Origin: Moraxella catarrhalis
Lineage (GTDB): Bacteria > Pseudomonadota > Gammaproteobacteria > Pseudomonadales > Moraxellaceae
Length of the DNA: 64,000 nt
Assembly (NCBI RefSeq): GCF_001656295.1
Contig: NZ_LXHE01000002.1
Span: 434,001 to 498,000, forward strand
Reading direction: 5' to 3'
Shown: positions 18,772 through 27,530 of the stretch, one piece after another
How positions within the stretch are numbered: the stretch's first letter is position 1
Layout of the letters: the number at the start of each line of letters is the position of its first letter
Notes under the pieces: model-generated
The model's database searches: none
The model's input: only the letters and a program-made list of their open reading frames with translations
Told to the model about the DNA's origin: nothing
Translations under genes and position numbers: made by a program

Positions 18772-18801
18772 TAAAAAAGAGCCCAAGACAACTTGGACTC
18801 T
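18772..18801 (-). terminator. Rho-independent terminator of rpsT
   Basis: On the minus strand AGAGTCCAAG and CTTGGGCTCT pair (one G-T wobble) around a TTGT loop, followed by T6. Confidence 0.87.
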
Positions 18802-18818
18802 GTGATGCTGAGCAACTA

Positions 18819-19085
18819 TTAGCCTTTTAGAGCTTTGATTGCAGCATTCAAACGGCTCTTATGACGAGCAGCTTTATTTTTGTGGATGATGCCTTTATCA
18901 GCCATACGGTCAATGACTGGCACAGCTTTGTTATAGGCTTCGGTTGCAAGCTCATAAGACTTTTCTTCAATTGCAGAATTGACGCGTTTGATGTAGGTAC
19001 GCACCATAGAGCGCTGAGATGCATTGTGCTGACGACGCTTGGTATTTTGACGAGCGCGTTTGCGAGCTTGTGCAGAGTTTGCCAT
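18819..19085 (-). CDS. rpsT: Ribosomal protein bS20
   Basis: An 88-aa basic protein that binds 16S rRNA early in 30S assembly. The start '[18 protein letters not shown]' and the body '[34 protein letters not shown]' are unmistakable. ATG 19085 follows AAGGAT; the longer frame running up to 19211 is spurious. It stands alone with its own promoter and terminator. E. coli S20 represses its own translation at a UUG start; here the start is a plain ATG. Confidence 0.96.
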   Translation of the reverse strand: MANSAQARKRARQNTKRRQHNASQRSMVRTYIKRVNSAIEEKSYELATEAYNKAVPVIDRMADKGIIHKNKAARHKSRLNAAIKALKG

Positions 19086-19175
19086 AGGATAAATCCTTAA
19101 AAAATTGAAATGATAAATTGTAAAAAGTGGGGCAATGTGCTTGAGGAGACGCATTGCTTGGACAATATGCCATCT

Positions 19176-19204
19176 ATGATACCAAAATCTTGGCAATCTC
19201 ACAA
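19176..19204 (-). promoter_or_regulatory. Promoter of rpsT with -35 and extended -10
   Basis: On the minus strand TTGTGA (19199-19204) is followed after exactly 17 bp by TATCAT, itself preceded by TGG. This is the most complete promoter among the extended -10 sites listed. It leaves a leader of about 85 nt. Confidence 0.6.
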
Positions 19205-19273
19205 TATGCAAATAAAAATTTTCTTAGTCGATTGACTGACGGAATTGGTGCTTGATTTTTTTGATGGATTTTG

Positions 19274-19282
19274 TGCTAGAAT
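19274..19282 (+). promoter_or_regulatory. Extended -10 promoter of the Rossmann-fold gene
   Basis: TGCTAGAAT lies 80 nt before the ATG at 19363. Confidence 0.4.
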
Positions 19283-19362
19283 AATAAATTCAAAAATCAG
19301 CACTTGGCGCAATCGATTGATTGCTTGAATATAATGCGTATATTTAGCGTGAGTGAAAATTG

Positions 19363-20061
19363 ATGAAAACCAAAGCAATCTTAATCGGTGGTTCGAGTCG
19401 AGTGGGTGAGGCACTTGCCCAAGAGCTTTCACTGATCTATGAGTCAGTGATACTCATCACGCGTACTCAGCCGCGTGCCATGAGTGCGAATATGCAGGTG
19501 TATCATGTGGCGGATTTTCGGGCACTGGCATCGACCATTGAGGCGATGGCAATTGGTGCTGATACAGATGCTTTTAGTTGTCTTGGTGTCTCAAAACAGC
19601 AAGTACCAAGTCATGATGAATTTTATCAAGTCAATGTGTTGTACAATCTAGAATTTGCCAAAGCCTGCAAACAAAAGGGCGTACAGCAGTTTTATTTTTT
19701 ATCCAAAGATGGTGCCGATGCGCCCAACCATGACGATGAGCTGACAGCCAAGGCGGATGTAGAGTATTATTTGCGCACGCTGAGTTTTGATACATTGGCA
19801 ATTTTTCGGCTGCATCGCTTAACCTTGCCCAAGCAGCGCCTGAGCCTAAAAAACCTCGGCAGCCAAGCACTCAATGGTGTATTATCTAAACTAAATAAAA
19901 ACAAACGTGCGCTTGCGCCAAAACAGGTCGCCGCTTGTATGGCGATTACCGCCTATAAGCATAACCATCAGCCGCAGCTACGCACACCAAACCAAGCAAC
20001 CATCATCACACATGAACAGATGCTCAACAGCGTCATTCGCCCCAACAAAAAATCCAAATAA
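19363..20061 (+). CDS. NAD(P)-binding Rossmann-fold protein
   Basis: A 232-aa protein of the atypical short-chain/NmrA-like group. The N-terminus has the dinucleotide loop 'AILIGGSSRVGEALAQEL'; 'FSCLGVSKQQVPSHDEFYQVN' and 'FYFLSKDGADAP' correspond to the strands that follow in HTATIP2-like oxidoreductases. The usual catalytic YxxxK is not clear, although 'VEYYLR' is near the expected place. Substrate unknown; it may be a redox sensor or quality-control protein rather than an enzyme. The start is ATG 19363; TTG 19360 is directly before it. Single gene between rpsT and gyrA. Confidence 0.7.
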   Translation: MKTKAILIGGSSRVGEALAQELSLIYESVILITRTQPRAMSANMQVYHVADFRALASTIEAMAIGADTDAFSCLGVSKQQVPSHDEFYQVNVLYNLEFAKACKQKGVQQFYFLSKDGADAPNHDDELTAKADVEYYLRTLSFDTLAIFRLHRLTLPKQRLSLKNLGSQALNGVLSKLNKNKRALAPKQVAACMAITAYKHNHQPQLRTPNQATIITHEQMLNSVIRPNKKSK

Positions 20062-20208
20062 CCAAATCTTAGCCTAAGATGGCTATCTGATGTGTGATTA
20101 AGCTGAACACGGTTTAATTGGTGGCTAGATTTGGGATATGGATTGGCTGGTTTTAATTTGACCGCCCAAATAAAAATCAGTGATTACCTACATTTTTTGG
20201 GCATTTTG

Positions 20209-20217
20209 TGCTAAAAT
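20209..20217 (+). promoter_or_regulatory. Extended -10 promoter of gyrA
   Basis: TGCTAAAAT lies 92 nt before the gyrA ATG. Confidence 0.45.
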
Positions 20218-20309
20218 ATCGCCTTATTTTTAAGGTATTTGTGCATGGGTTTGGTGATGAGATATTTACCACAACCGTGTAAATTAATCGTTTGTAGCTA
20301 GGATTATTT

Positions 20310-22997
20310 ATGAGTGATTCGGTCAGTCCAATTGGCATTGTCGAAGAATTAAAGCGTTCGTATTTGGATTATGCGATGAGTGTCATCGTTTCGCGTGCGC
20401 TGCCTGATGTGCGTGATGGACTTAAGCCTGTTCACCGCCGTATTTTATATGCCATGCATGAGCTTGGGAATGATTATAATAAAAAATACCTCAAATCGGC
20501 GCGTGTGGTCGGTGATGTGATTGGTAAATATCATCCACATGGTGATACTGCTGTCTATGATGCCATTGTGCGTATGGCACAAGATTTTAGCTTGCGTTAT
20601 ATGCTGGTCAATGGTCAAGGTAATTTTGGGTCAATGGATGGCGATCCGCCAGCAGCCATGCGTTATACAGAAATGAAAATGCAGAAGCTGACGCACAAAA
20701 TGCTTGCCGATCTTGATAAAGATACAGTTGATTGGGAAGATAACTATGACGGCTCTATGAAAATGCCAAGCGTATTGCCGGCGCGCATTCCAAATTTGTT
20801 GGTTAATGGTGCGACAGGGATCGCCGTGGGTATGGCAACCAATATGGCGCCGCATAATCTGACAGAAGTACTGAATGCCTGCTTAGCATACGCCGAAGAT
20901 CCAAATATTTCAACCGATGAGCTGATTACGCACATTTCAGGACCTGATTTCCCAACGGGCGGCATCATCCATGGCAGAAGTGGCATCATTGATGCTTATC
21001 GTACTGGCAAAGGTCGTCTGCACATTCGTGGTCGCTATCATATCGAATCAATGGGCGATAGCGGTGCAAACAAAGACCGTGAGCGCATCATTTTTACAGA
21101 AATTCCTTACCAAGTTAATAAAGCCAATCTGATCAAGCACATCGCCGATTTGGTGAATACCAAAAAAATTGAAGGCATCACGGAGATTCGAGATGAGTCA
21201 GATAAAGAAGGCGTGCGCGTGGCGATTGATTTGCGCCGAGGCGAAAATGCCGAAGTGATGGTTAATAACTTATTTAACCAAACGCCGCTTGAGACGAGCT
21301 TTAGTATTAATATGGTGGCATTGGATAATGGTCAGCCCAAGCTTATGACACTGCGCGACTTGGTGGCAGCGTTCATTCGCCATCGCCAAGAGGTGGTGAC
21401 GCGCCGTACGATTTTTGAGCTTAACAAAGCGTTGGCGCGCGGGCATTTGCTTGAGGGCTTAACCATTGCCCTTGCTAATATTGACGATGTGCTTGAGACC
21501 ATCAAGCAGTCAGCTAACCGCAGCGAAGCACGCGAAAATTTGCTAGCTAAGACTTGGCATTCAGCCGGTGTGGTCAAAATGCTTGAAGCGGCGGGCGCTG
21601 ATTCTATTCGCCCTGAGATCATTGATGGTGAGGATCTTAAAGCCCCGTATGGCTTGATTGAGAACAAAACTCGCTATCGTCTGTCACCTGATCAGGTGAA
21701 CGCCATTTTGGATATGCAGCTGCATCGTTTAACTGGTCTTGAACAGGATAAATTGACGGGTGAATATCAAGAAATTTTAGGCGAGATTGCACGCCTGACT
21801 TTGATTTTAGATGATTTTGATGTCTTAATGGGCGTGGTGCGTGCCGAATTGATTGACATTCGTGATGAATTTGGTGATGAGCGTAAAACTGACATCGTCG
21901 ATGCTCGCCATGACTTTAATCGTGAAGACTTAATCCCTGAACAAACGGTTGTTTTGACAGTTTCTCGTACAGGCTACGCCAAGACTCAGCCGATCAGTGA
22001 CTATCAGGCTCAAAAGCGTGGGGGTAAAGGACGCTCAGCGACTGCCATGAAAGAAGATGATGTGATTGAGCATTTGTTGGTGACCAGTACACATGCCCAT
22101 ATTTTATGCTTTACCAATACAGGTCGTGTCTTTAGATTGCGTGGGTTTGAAATTCCGATTGCCAGTCGTGGCTCAAAAGGTCGTCCTTTGGTGAATTTGA
22201 TTAATCTTGAGTCAGATGAGTCGGTCACAGCAATTTTGCCTGTCAATGACCTAAAAGACGAAAATAGCTTTGTGTTCTTTGCAACAGCATCAGGGACAGT
22301 CAAGCGTGTGGCTTTATCACAATTTGCCAATCTGCGTGCTGGAGGCTTGCGAGCGATTGATTTGGCGGAAGGTGATACCTTAATTGGTGTTGCAATCACC
22401 GATGGTGAACAAGAGATCATGCTATTTAGTAATGAAGGCAAAGCCATCCGCTTCAAAGAACATAGTATCCGTGCCATGAGCCGAGTTGCCAAAGGCGTTC
22501 GTGGTATGCGCGTGAATTTGCTTGCAACAATTGATGAAGAAGAGCTGTTGGATGAAGATGGCGATGAAATCAGCGATGATTTTGCGGTGAGCCGAGTTGT
22601 GTCGCTGGTGGTTGCACCCAAACAAGGTGAGATTTTGTGTGCTTGTGAAAATGGTTTTGGTAAACGCACGCCGATTGATGATTATCCAACCAAAGGTCGT
22701 GGCGGTAAAGGCGTTATTGCAATCAAGACCTCTGAGCGTAATGGTCAGTTAGTCAAGGCGATTGCAGTGACTGGCGAAGAAGATGTCATTTTGATTTCGG
22801 ATAAAGGCACTTTGGTGCGTACGCCTGTGGCTCAGATTGCTACCGCTGGTCGCAATGCTCAAGGCGTTAAGCTGATTCGCATTGCTGATGAAGAGGTATT
22901 GGTTGGCATGGCGTGTGTTGAACATGATGAAGACGAAATCGAAGAGTCAGAGGTATTGGCTGATGTGGTGCAACAGGCATCCGAGTCTATTCAATAA
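20310..22997 (+). CDS. gyrA: DNA gyrase subunit A
   Basis: The DNA-breaking and rejoining subunit of gyrase, which introduces negative supercoils. The catalytic tyrosine is Tyr119 in 'AAMRYTE'. The quinolone region reads '[20 protein letters not shown]': Thr80 and Asp84 correspond to E. coli Ser83 and Asp87. Thr80 is, as I recall, the wild-type residue in M. catarrhalis, where Thr80Ile gives quinolone resistance, so this allele looks susceptible. The C-terminal beta-pinwheel has the GyrA-box 'QKRGGKG' and '[10 protein letters not shown]'. The length of 895 aa is normal. A GST gene follows after 45 bp. Confidence 0.97.
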   Translation: MSDSVSPIGIVEELKRSYLDYAMSVIVSRALPDVRDGLKPVHRRILYAMHELGNDYNKKYLKSARVVGDVIGKYHPHGDTAVYDAIVRMAQDFSLRYMLVNGQGNFGSMDGDPPAAMRYTEMKMQKLTHKMLADLDKDTVDWEDNYDGSMKMPSVLPARIPNLLVNGATGIAVGMATNMAPHNLTEVLNACLAYAEDPNISTDELITHISGPDFPTGGIIHGRSGIIDAYRTGKGRLHIRGRYHIESMGDSGANKDRERIIFTEIPYQVNKANLIKHIADLVNTKKIEGITEIRDESDKEGVRVAIDLRRGENAEVMVNNLFNQTPLETSFSINMVALDNGQPKLMTLRDLVAAFIRHRQEVVTRRTIFELNKALARGHLLEGLTIALANIDDVLETIKQSANRSEARENLLAKTWHSAGVVKMLEAAGADSIRPEIIDGEDLKAPYGLIENKTRYRLSPDQVNAILDMQLHRLTGLEQDKLTGEYQEILGEIARLTLILDDFDVLMGVVRAELIDIRDEFGDERKTDIVDARHDFNREDLIPEQTVVLTVSRTGYAKTQPISDYQAQKRGGKGRSATAMKEDDVIEHLLVTSTHAHILCFTNTGRVFRLRGFEIPIASRGSKGRPLVNLINLESDESVTAILPVNDLKDENSFVFFATASGTVKRVALSQFANLRAGGLRAIDLAEGDTLIGVAITDGEQEIMLFSNEGKAIRFKEHSIRAMSRVAKGVRGMRVNLLATIDEEELLDEDGDEISDDFAVSRVVSLVVAPKQGEILCACENGFGKRTPIDDYPTKGRGGKGVIAIKTSERNGQLVKAIAVTGEEDVILISDKGTLVRTPVAQIATAGRNAQGVKLIRIADEEVLVGMACVEHDEDEIEESEVLADVVQQASESIQ

Positions 22998-23042
22998 ATA
23001 TTCAGCCAAGCTTATTGGCGTGGCTTTTTGGAATTGTCAATC

Positions 23043-23750
23043 ATGTTGCACTTATATCATTTGAATAGCTCTCGTTCTTTTAGAGTGGTTTGGCTGCTTG
23101 AAGAGCTTAAATTGGCTTATGGCTTAGAGTATCAGCTCCATTTGGTTGAGCGTGATAAAAAAACTTTTTTAGCACCCAAAAATCTTGAGCAGATTCACCC
23201 CATGGGGAAGGCACCGATTTTAATCGATGACAGACTGCCTAAGGGGGAGCAAGTTTTGGCAGAATCTGCGCTGATTTTATCTTATTTATTAAAAGCTTAT
23301 GATTCTAAAGCGTATTTTTATCCTGCGGCAGCTGCCCCAAATGAACAAGCCAATGACAAAGTGTGGCGTGATTATACTTTTTGGATGCATTTTGCAGAAG
23401 GGTCAGTGATGCCACCTTTGGTGATGGGGCTGATTTTAGATAAAGCTCGCCAAAAATCTCCTTGGTTTGTTAAACCTGTACTCAATAAATTCAACTCAAG
23501 TATTCATCAGATCATTTTGGATAAGAATTTGATGAATGCTTTAAAGATGCTAGAGACGGCTTTGTCTGATAAGTTATACTTAACAGGGCAATTTAGTGCC
23601 GCTGACATACAGATGTATTTGGCAGTGTATGGCGCACGCTTGCGTGGATTGATACCACAAACGCACACCAATACGCATGCTTGGCTTGGCACTTGTGAAG
23701 GTCGTCAAGGTTTTAAGTATGCTGTTTCTTTGGCAGGCCCACCGTTGTAA
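23043..23750 (+). CDS. Glutathione S-transferase-like protein
   Basis: A 235-aa protein with an N-terminal thioredoxin fold ('LYHLNSSRSFRVVWLLEELKL', 'HPMGKAPILID' with the cis-Pro, 'LAESALILSYLL' holding the glutathione-contacting Glu-Ser) and an all-helical C-terminal domain ('LYLTGQFSAADIQMYLAVYGARLRGL', where the GxFSAADI motif is the folding N-capping box). The substrate is unknown. Start ATG 23043 gives the family-typical N-terminus. It may be transcribed with gyrA, since the 45-bp gap has only a weak hairpin, and it precedes a small membrane protein by 21 bp. Confidence 0.86.
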   Translation: MLHLYHLNSSRSFRVVWLLEELKLAYGLEYQLHLVERDKKTFLAPKNLEQIHPMGKAPILIDDRLPKGEQVLAESALILSYLLKAYDSKAYFYPAAAAPNEQANDKVWRDYTFWMHFAEGSVMPPLVMGLILDKARQKSPWFVKPVLNKFNSSIHQIILDKNLMNALKMLETALSDKLYLTGQFSAADIQMYLAVYGARLRGLIPQTHTNTHAWLGTCEGRQGFKYAVSLAGPPL

Positions 23751-23771
23751 GCGGGCATAATCAAGGAGCTT

Positions 23772-23978
23772 ATGGCGATGCAAAAGAACAAGCCAGTGAT
23801 TTTACAAAACAGTGGTGTCAAGATATTGGTGGGCGTGCTATGTGTATTGAGTTTTGTGGCAGGATATTTTTCCCATCAGTCGCGCCAAATGAATTATTGT
23901 AAATCCATCAATCAAGTACCTGCCATCCAAAGCGGTATTGTCATTTGCCAAACCACTGACACAAAGACTTATCACTGA
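23772..23978 (+). CDS. Small single-pass membrane protein
   Basis: Unrecognised, 68 aa. A short basic N-terminus is followed by one hydrophobic segment at about residues 16-34 ('VKILVGVLCVLSFVAGYF'). The C-terminal tail has two cysteines, which would be periplasmic if the N-terminus stays inside. A strong AAGGAG ribosome binding site six bases from the ATG argues that it is real. A 19-bp-period tandem duplication covers its stop codon: without it the protein would be two residues shorter. It probably shares a transcript with the GST gene. Confidence 0.6.
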   Translation: MAMQKNKPVILQNSGVKILVGVLCVLSFVAGYFSHQSRQMNYCKSINQVPAIQSGIVICQTTDTKTYH

Positions 23979-23990
23979 CACAAAGACTTA
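23954..23990. repeat. Tandem duplication over a stop codon
   Basis: The 18-bp unit CACTGACACAAAGACTTA occurs at 23954-23971 and 23973-23990 (period 19). The TGA stop of the small membrane protein lies in the second copy. Confidence 0.85.
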
Positions 23991-24028
23991 ATTTAAAATA
24001 GTGTAGCGCGTCTTTGGTAGGATTTGGG

Positions 24029-26110
24029 TTATTTGGTCAAAATTTCTGCCAATTTTGATTTATTATGGATATTATCCCAATGAACCAATGCTTGTAAGCG
24101 TCTTTTATAAACTTCTGATAAAATCAAATTTTTACTGTTAGTTTGTTGCTTGAGCAGAATGTCTTTTAAGGCGGTGCAAATCAGTCCATAAAATACTGGC
24201 GTGATGGCTTTGAGATCTTGATTAGACCAAGATTGGATAAATCTTTGCCAGTGCAGCTGTATTTGACTTTTATTGACATCGCTCAAAGCAGCGATGATGA
24301 AATACGCACAGCTTTGAGCCGTTTCGGCGCTATCTTGTAGGATTTCGTCTGGTAATGCGCTGATGGTCGCGATGATTTCATCTAATAATGGACTTTTAAA
24401 ACTTGCCCAATTTGGCAGCTTGGGTAAGTCAATTTCTTGACGCTCAAGATGATTTGATAGTGGCATGTGTGCCTGTGCCATACCTGAATGCTCGATCACA
24501 AATGCCAAAGGATCGGATTTGAGCAAAATGGGGGTATGGATCAGATGTAGCCCGATTTCAGTGATCGCATCGGCTTCATCGCGGCGACTATAATTGATTA
24601 AATCAACCTTTGGGCTAAACCGTCCTCCCTTGCCCACCGCTTTTAATTTTTGATAAATATCGCCATTTAGCCACCATTTTAAGCTAGAGCCTTTTGGCAG
24701 CAGTTCGGTCAGCTGCCTAAGTGTCGCCATGGCTTGCGCTTTAGATTCAGGACGAGTCAGGTCGTATTGACTTGCCAAAACGCCATAAATATAATCCGAC
24801 AGACTCACCGCGCCTTCGATGGCATCACGCATCGCAGCTGCGCCATGAGATTTTAGGTAAGTGTCAGGATCATGATTATCGGGCAAAGTCAAAAACTTAA
24901 GCTCGCGACCATCACTTAAGACAGGTGCGGCAATTTCTAGTGTGCGCCAAGCTGCACGCTGCCCTGCGCTATCACCATCAAAACATAAGGTAAGCTGATT
25001 GTTATAGCGTAAAAGTCGCTCGATTTGCTTTTCGTTAGCGGCAGTACCCATAGGCGCTACCGCCCCATAAATCCCTGCTTGGTATAAGGCGATGACATCC
25101 ATATAACCCTCAACCAGTAAGTAGTCTTTGGCTTTTTGTCTGCGCGATTCATACAGACCATACAAAATGTGCTGCTTTTGAAAAACTGGCGATTCGCTTG
25201 AGTTGATATATTTTGGATTTTCATCTCCTAGGCTTCGCCCTGCAAAACCCACAACGCGCCCTTGGTTATCGCGAATGGGGAAAATCACCCGATGACGCAG
25301 CAGGCAAAAGTTTCTTCCATTACCCTTGGAGGATTCTCGAACCAAGCCTAATATTTTCAAGCCTTCGATGTCTTGGGGGAAAACTTGTTCAAGGTGCTGC
25401 CAACCTTCGGGTGCATATCCTAGACTAAAGGTTTGGATGGTCTCTTCGCTAAGACCACGATCTAAAAAATACTGTTTTGCAAAAGCAAAGCTACCGAGCA
25501 TGAACTGATAGTAGTCATGCACTGCATTTAATAGTGTGTACAAATCGCCTTGTGCTTCGCTTGGCGGCTGAGTCAAGACGGGCGCTTGAGTGTCATAAGG
25601 TTCGTTGTAACAGGGTTGATGGGAATCATCTAAACCAAAATAAGTATCGTATGCCGATAAATCATTTGTCCAGTCGGTCGTCGGTGATGGGAGTATGTCA
25701 GGCTGCTGCTCGGCAGTATGTTGGGCGATGTTCGCATCTGGCGAAGGTTGAGTGGGCGGCTTGGCACCCTGAGTCTTGGTGGTTTTTTTGTATTTGAATT
25801 TTTTTTGGTAAGCGTCATCTTTGGGCAGCTCGATGCCCGTTTGTTCGGACAAGTATTTGACCGATTCAATAAAGCTCATCCGCTCAAATTCTTTTAAAAA
25901 AGTGATCGGATTGCCCTTAGCATGACAGCCAAAGCAATAATATAAGTTGGTCTCAGGATTGACATAAAACGATGGCGTTTTTTCACCATGAAAGGGGCAA
26001 CAGCCTTTGTACTCGCGGCCTGCTGCTTTGAGCGTGGTATGTTTGCCAATCATCCCCACCAAGTCAGCTTGGCTATTGAGCTGCTCGATGATGGACTCGG
26101 GGATATTCAT
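24029..26110 (-). CDS. dnaG: DNA primase
   Basis: Synthesises RNA primers at the replication fork with the DnaB helicase, whose gene is also in this window. The zinc-binding domain has Cys38, His41, Cys59 and Cys62 ('CPFHGEKTPSF', 'YYCFGCHAKGN'). The TOPRIM core shows 'LLVEGYMDVIALYQAG' and 'LCFDGDSAGQRAAW'. The C-terminal region contacts DnaB. The length of 693 aa exceeds the usual 580-600: an extra Pro/Gln/Asp-rich, disordered-looking linker of about 80 residues (roughly 108-190) separates zinc and polymerase domains. It is not in the classic rpsU-dnaG-rpoD operon; bamD lies upstream on the same strand. Confidence 0.95.
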   Translation of the reverse strand: MNIPESIIEQLNSQADLVGMIGKHTTLKAAGREYKGCCPFHGEKTPSFYVNPETNLYYCFGCHAKGNPITFLKEFERMSFIESVKYLSEQTGIELPKDDAYQKKFKYKKTTKTQGAKPPTQPSPDANIAQHTAEQQPDILPSPTTDWTNDLSAYDTYFGLDDSHQPCYNEPYDTQAPVLTQPPSEAQGDLYTLLNAVHDYYQFMLGSFAFAKQYFLDRGLSEETIQTFSLGYAPEGWQHLEQVFPQDIEGLKILGLVRESSKGNGRNFCLLRHRVIFPIRDNQGRVVGFAGRSLGDENPKYINSSESPVFQKQHILYGLYESRRQKAKDYLLVEGYMDVIALYQAGIYGAVAPMGTAANEKQIERLLRYNNQLTLCFDGDSAGQRAAWRTLEIAAPVLSDGRELKFLTLPDNHDPDTYLKSHGAAAMRDAIEGAVSLSDYIYGVLASQYDLTRPESKAQAMATLRQLTELLPKGSSLKWWLNGDIYQKLKAVGKGGRFSPKVDLINYSRRDEADAITEIGLHLIHTPILLKSDPLAFVIEHSGMAQAHMPLSNHLERQEIDLPKLPNWASFKSPLLDEIIATISALPDEILQDSAETAQSCAYFIIAALSDVNKSQIQLHWQRFIQSWSNQDLKAITPVFYGLICTALKDILLKQQTNSKNLILSEVYKRRLQALVHWDNIHNKSKLAEILTK

Positions 26111-26132
26111 GTCCGAAATTCCAATTGATGCA

Positions 26133-26167
26133 ATAATCTCAGGCGGTCATACACCGCCTGAGATTAT
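26133..26167 (-). terminator. Strong hairpin between bamD and dnaG
   Basis: A perfect 15-bp stem (the outer part reads ATAATCTC / GAGATTAT) encloses the 5-nt loop catac. The U-run on the minus strand is poor (ATTATTG), so it may only partly terminate bamD transcripts, or act as a processing or attenuation site ahead of dnaG. It ends 23 bp before the dnaG start. Confidence 0.6.
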
Positions 26168-26189
26168 AATTAACAGATTATAATTAACA
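26162..26189. repeat. 14-bp perfect tandem duplication
   Basis: GATTATAATTAACA is repeated head to tail at 26162-26175 and 26176-26189, between the bamD stop and the hairpin. Confidence 0.85.
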
Positions 26190-26215
26190 AATGATAACTT
26201 ACTTAAATACTGGCA

Positions 26216-27286
26216 TTAGCGCGGTACTTCATTCAGATGCCCAGCTTCTGCCTCTGCAGCTGGCAGATCCAGACTGATGGCAGGACGACGACTTGTGCCG
26301 CCAGCTGTAGGAATGTCTTCTGGGACTTGGGTTGTGGCAGGTAAGCTAATGGCGCCTGCTTGGCTGATGATTTGGGTGCGTGTTGCGCCATTATATTGAC
26401 CTTGATAGCTGTCAAGGTTTTCGCTTACACGACCCAAACGCCCAAAGCTTAGAGCTGATAATACCTTCTGTGTACGCGTCTTAGCACTCGTATCATTTAG
26501 GCGCACTGAGCCATCTTGATTGAGATATTTCGGATAGTTAATTTGCAGCAGCTGCTTGTACTGGTTGGCAGTCTCAGTCAAGCCAAGTTCTTGATTGGTA
26601 TAAGCCAAGATGGCGATGGCTTCGGGTACACCTGTGGACTGTGGATAATATTGAAATACCCACTTAGCTCGGTTAGCGGCAGCGACCATCGCATCACGTT
26701 TGACATACCAACGCGCCGCCACCAATTCGTGCTCAGCAAAGTCATTATAAATCGCAATCATGCGCTGGGCGGCATCGGCAGCATATGGACTGTTTGGATA
26801 GTTATTAAGTAGGCGTTGAAAATCTTGGAAAGCTAGGCGTAGATAGGTTACATCACGCTGAGACTGATCAAATCTAAATAAACGCGAAGCTTTGGGAGCG
26901 CCGCCCATATGAGTAACACCTTGCACATACAGTGCATAGTGCACCGAGCGGCTATTTGGATATAGGCGAATAAATTCTTCTGTGCTTTGGAGAACTGCTT
27001 CAAAATCATTGGCTTTGTATTGGGCATAAATCAGATCTAGCAGTGCCTGCTGTGCATATTGACCTGTCGGATAAAAGGTTCGGATGTTATTTAGTGCTTC
27101 AATGGCGTTACGATTTTGATTTTTATCAAGTGCTTCACTGGCCTGTTGATAATATGCAGCATCTGTTTTTTCAGCAGTCTCTACGGTATCAGCCTTGCGG
27201 TCAAACAGTCCGTTCACGCTTTGGCAGCCTGTAACAGTCAAAGTTGCTGCCATCATGGCGGCAATCAGCTTATTTTGTGATTTCAT
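26216..27286 (-). CDS. bamD: Outer membrane assembly lipoprotein BamD
   Basis: An essential lipoprotein of the BAM complex that inserts beta-barrel proteins into the outer membrane. The signal peptide ends in the lipobox VTGC (Cys21). Five TPR-like repeats follow, with the conserved 'YYQQASEALDKNQNRNAIEALNNI', 'FYPTGQYAQQALLDLIYAQYK' and 'FIRLYPNSRSVHYALYVQGV'. It has 356 aa, about 110 more than E. coli BamD; the extra C-terminal tail after about residue 250 is Ser/Arg/Thr-rich and ends in a low-complexity stretch. ATG 27286 has GAGAA upstream; a second ATG at 27298 is in frame but has no binding site. Confidence 0.92.
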   Translation of the reverse strand: MKSQNKLIAAMMAATLTVTGCQSVNGLFDRKADTVETAEKTDAAYYQQASEALDKNQNRNAIEALNNIRTFYPTGQYAQQALLDLIYAQYKANDFEAVLQSTEEFIRLYPNSRSVHYALYVQGVTHMGGAPKASRLFRFDQSQRDVTYLRLAFQDFQRLLNNYPNSPYAADAAQRMIAIYNDFAEHELVAARWYVKRDAMVAAANRAKWVFQYYPQSTGVPEAIAILAYTNQELGLTETANQYKQLLQINYPKYLNQDGSVRLNDTSAKTRTQKVLSALSFGRLGRVSENLDSYQGQYNGATRTQIISQAGAISLPATTQVPEDIPTAGGTSRRPAISLDLPAAEAEAGHLNEVPR

Positions 27287-27319
27287 AGGAATTCTCATGA
27301 ATTGGTCTAAATTTGGGCT

Positions 27320-27328
27320 AGTTTAGCA
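27320..27328 (-). promoter_or_regulatory. Extended -10 promoter of bamD
   Basis: The minus strand reads TGCTAAACT, 33 nt before the bamD ATG. Confidence 0.4.
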
Positions 27329-27494
27329 TGTTTTTATGGGTCTGACAATGAATGTCTATTGGCTGTATAAACACACAAAACCCATTCAAAAAATCGCTTG
27401 GATAATGAGTAAGACCAGTCAATTTAGATATTTTGGATAAAAGTAAAAATGCGTCGATATATCAGCAGCCTATCTTATCAAATTTGATAAAATA

Positions 27495-27503
27495 TGCTAA
27501 AGT
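27495..27503 (+). promoter_or_regulatory. Extended -10 promoter of rluD
   Basis: TGCTAAAGT lies 27 nt before the rluD ATG. Confidence 0.4.
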
Positions 27504-27530
27504 GGTCTAAATTTACTCTTAGGCTTTATT

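Noticed and set aside
20065-20079. ATCTTAG-C-CTAAGAT palindrome after the Rossmann-fold gene
   Set aside because: Loop too short for a hairpin and no T-run; it may be chance in an AT-rich gap.
22010-22669. 219-codon open frame on the minus strand over gyrA
   Set aside because: Ser/Arg-rich shadow of the gyrA pinwheel coding strand without family resemblance.
23003-23029. Hairpin between gyrA and the GST gene
   Set aside because: Only about five base pairs with competing folds; too weak to call a terminator.
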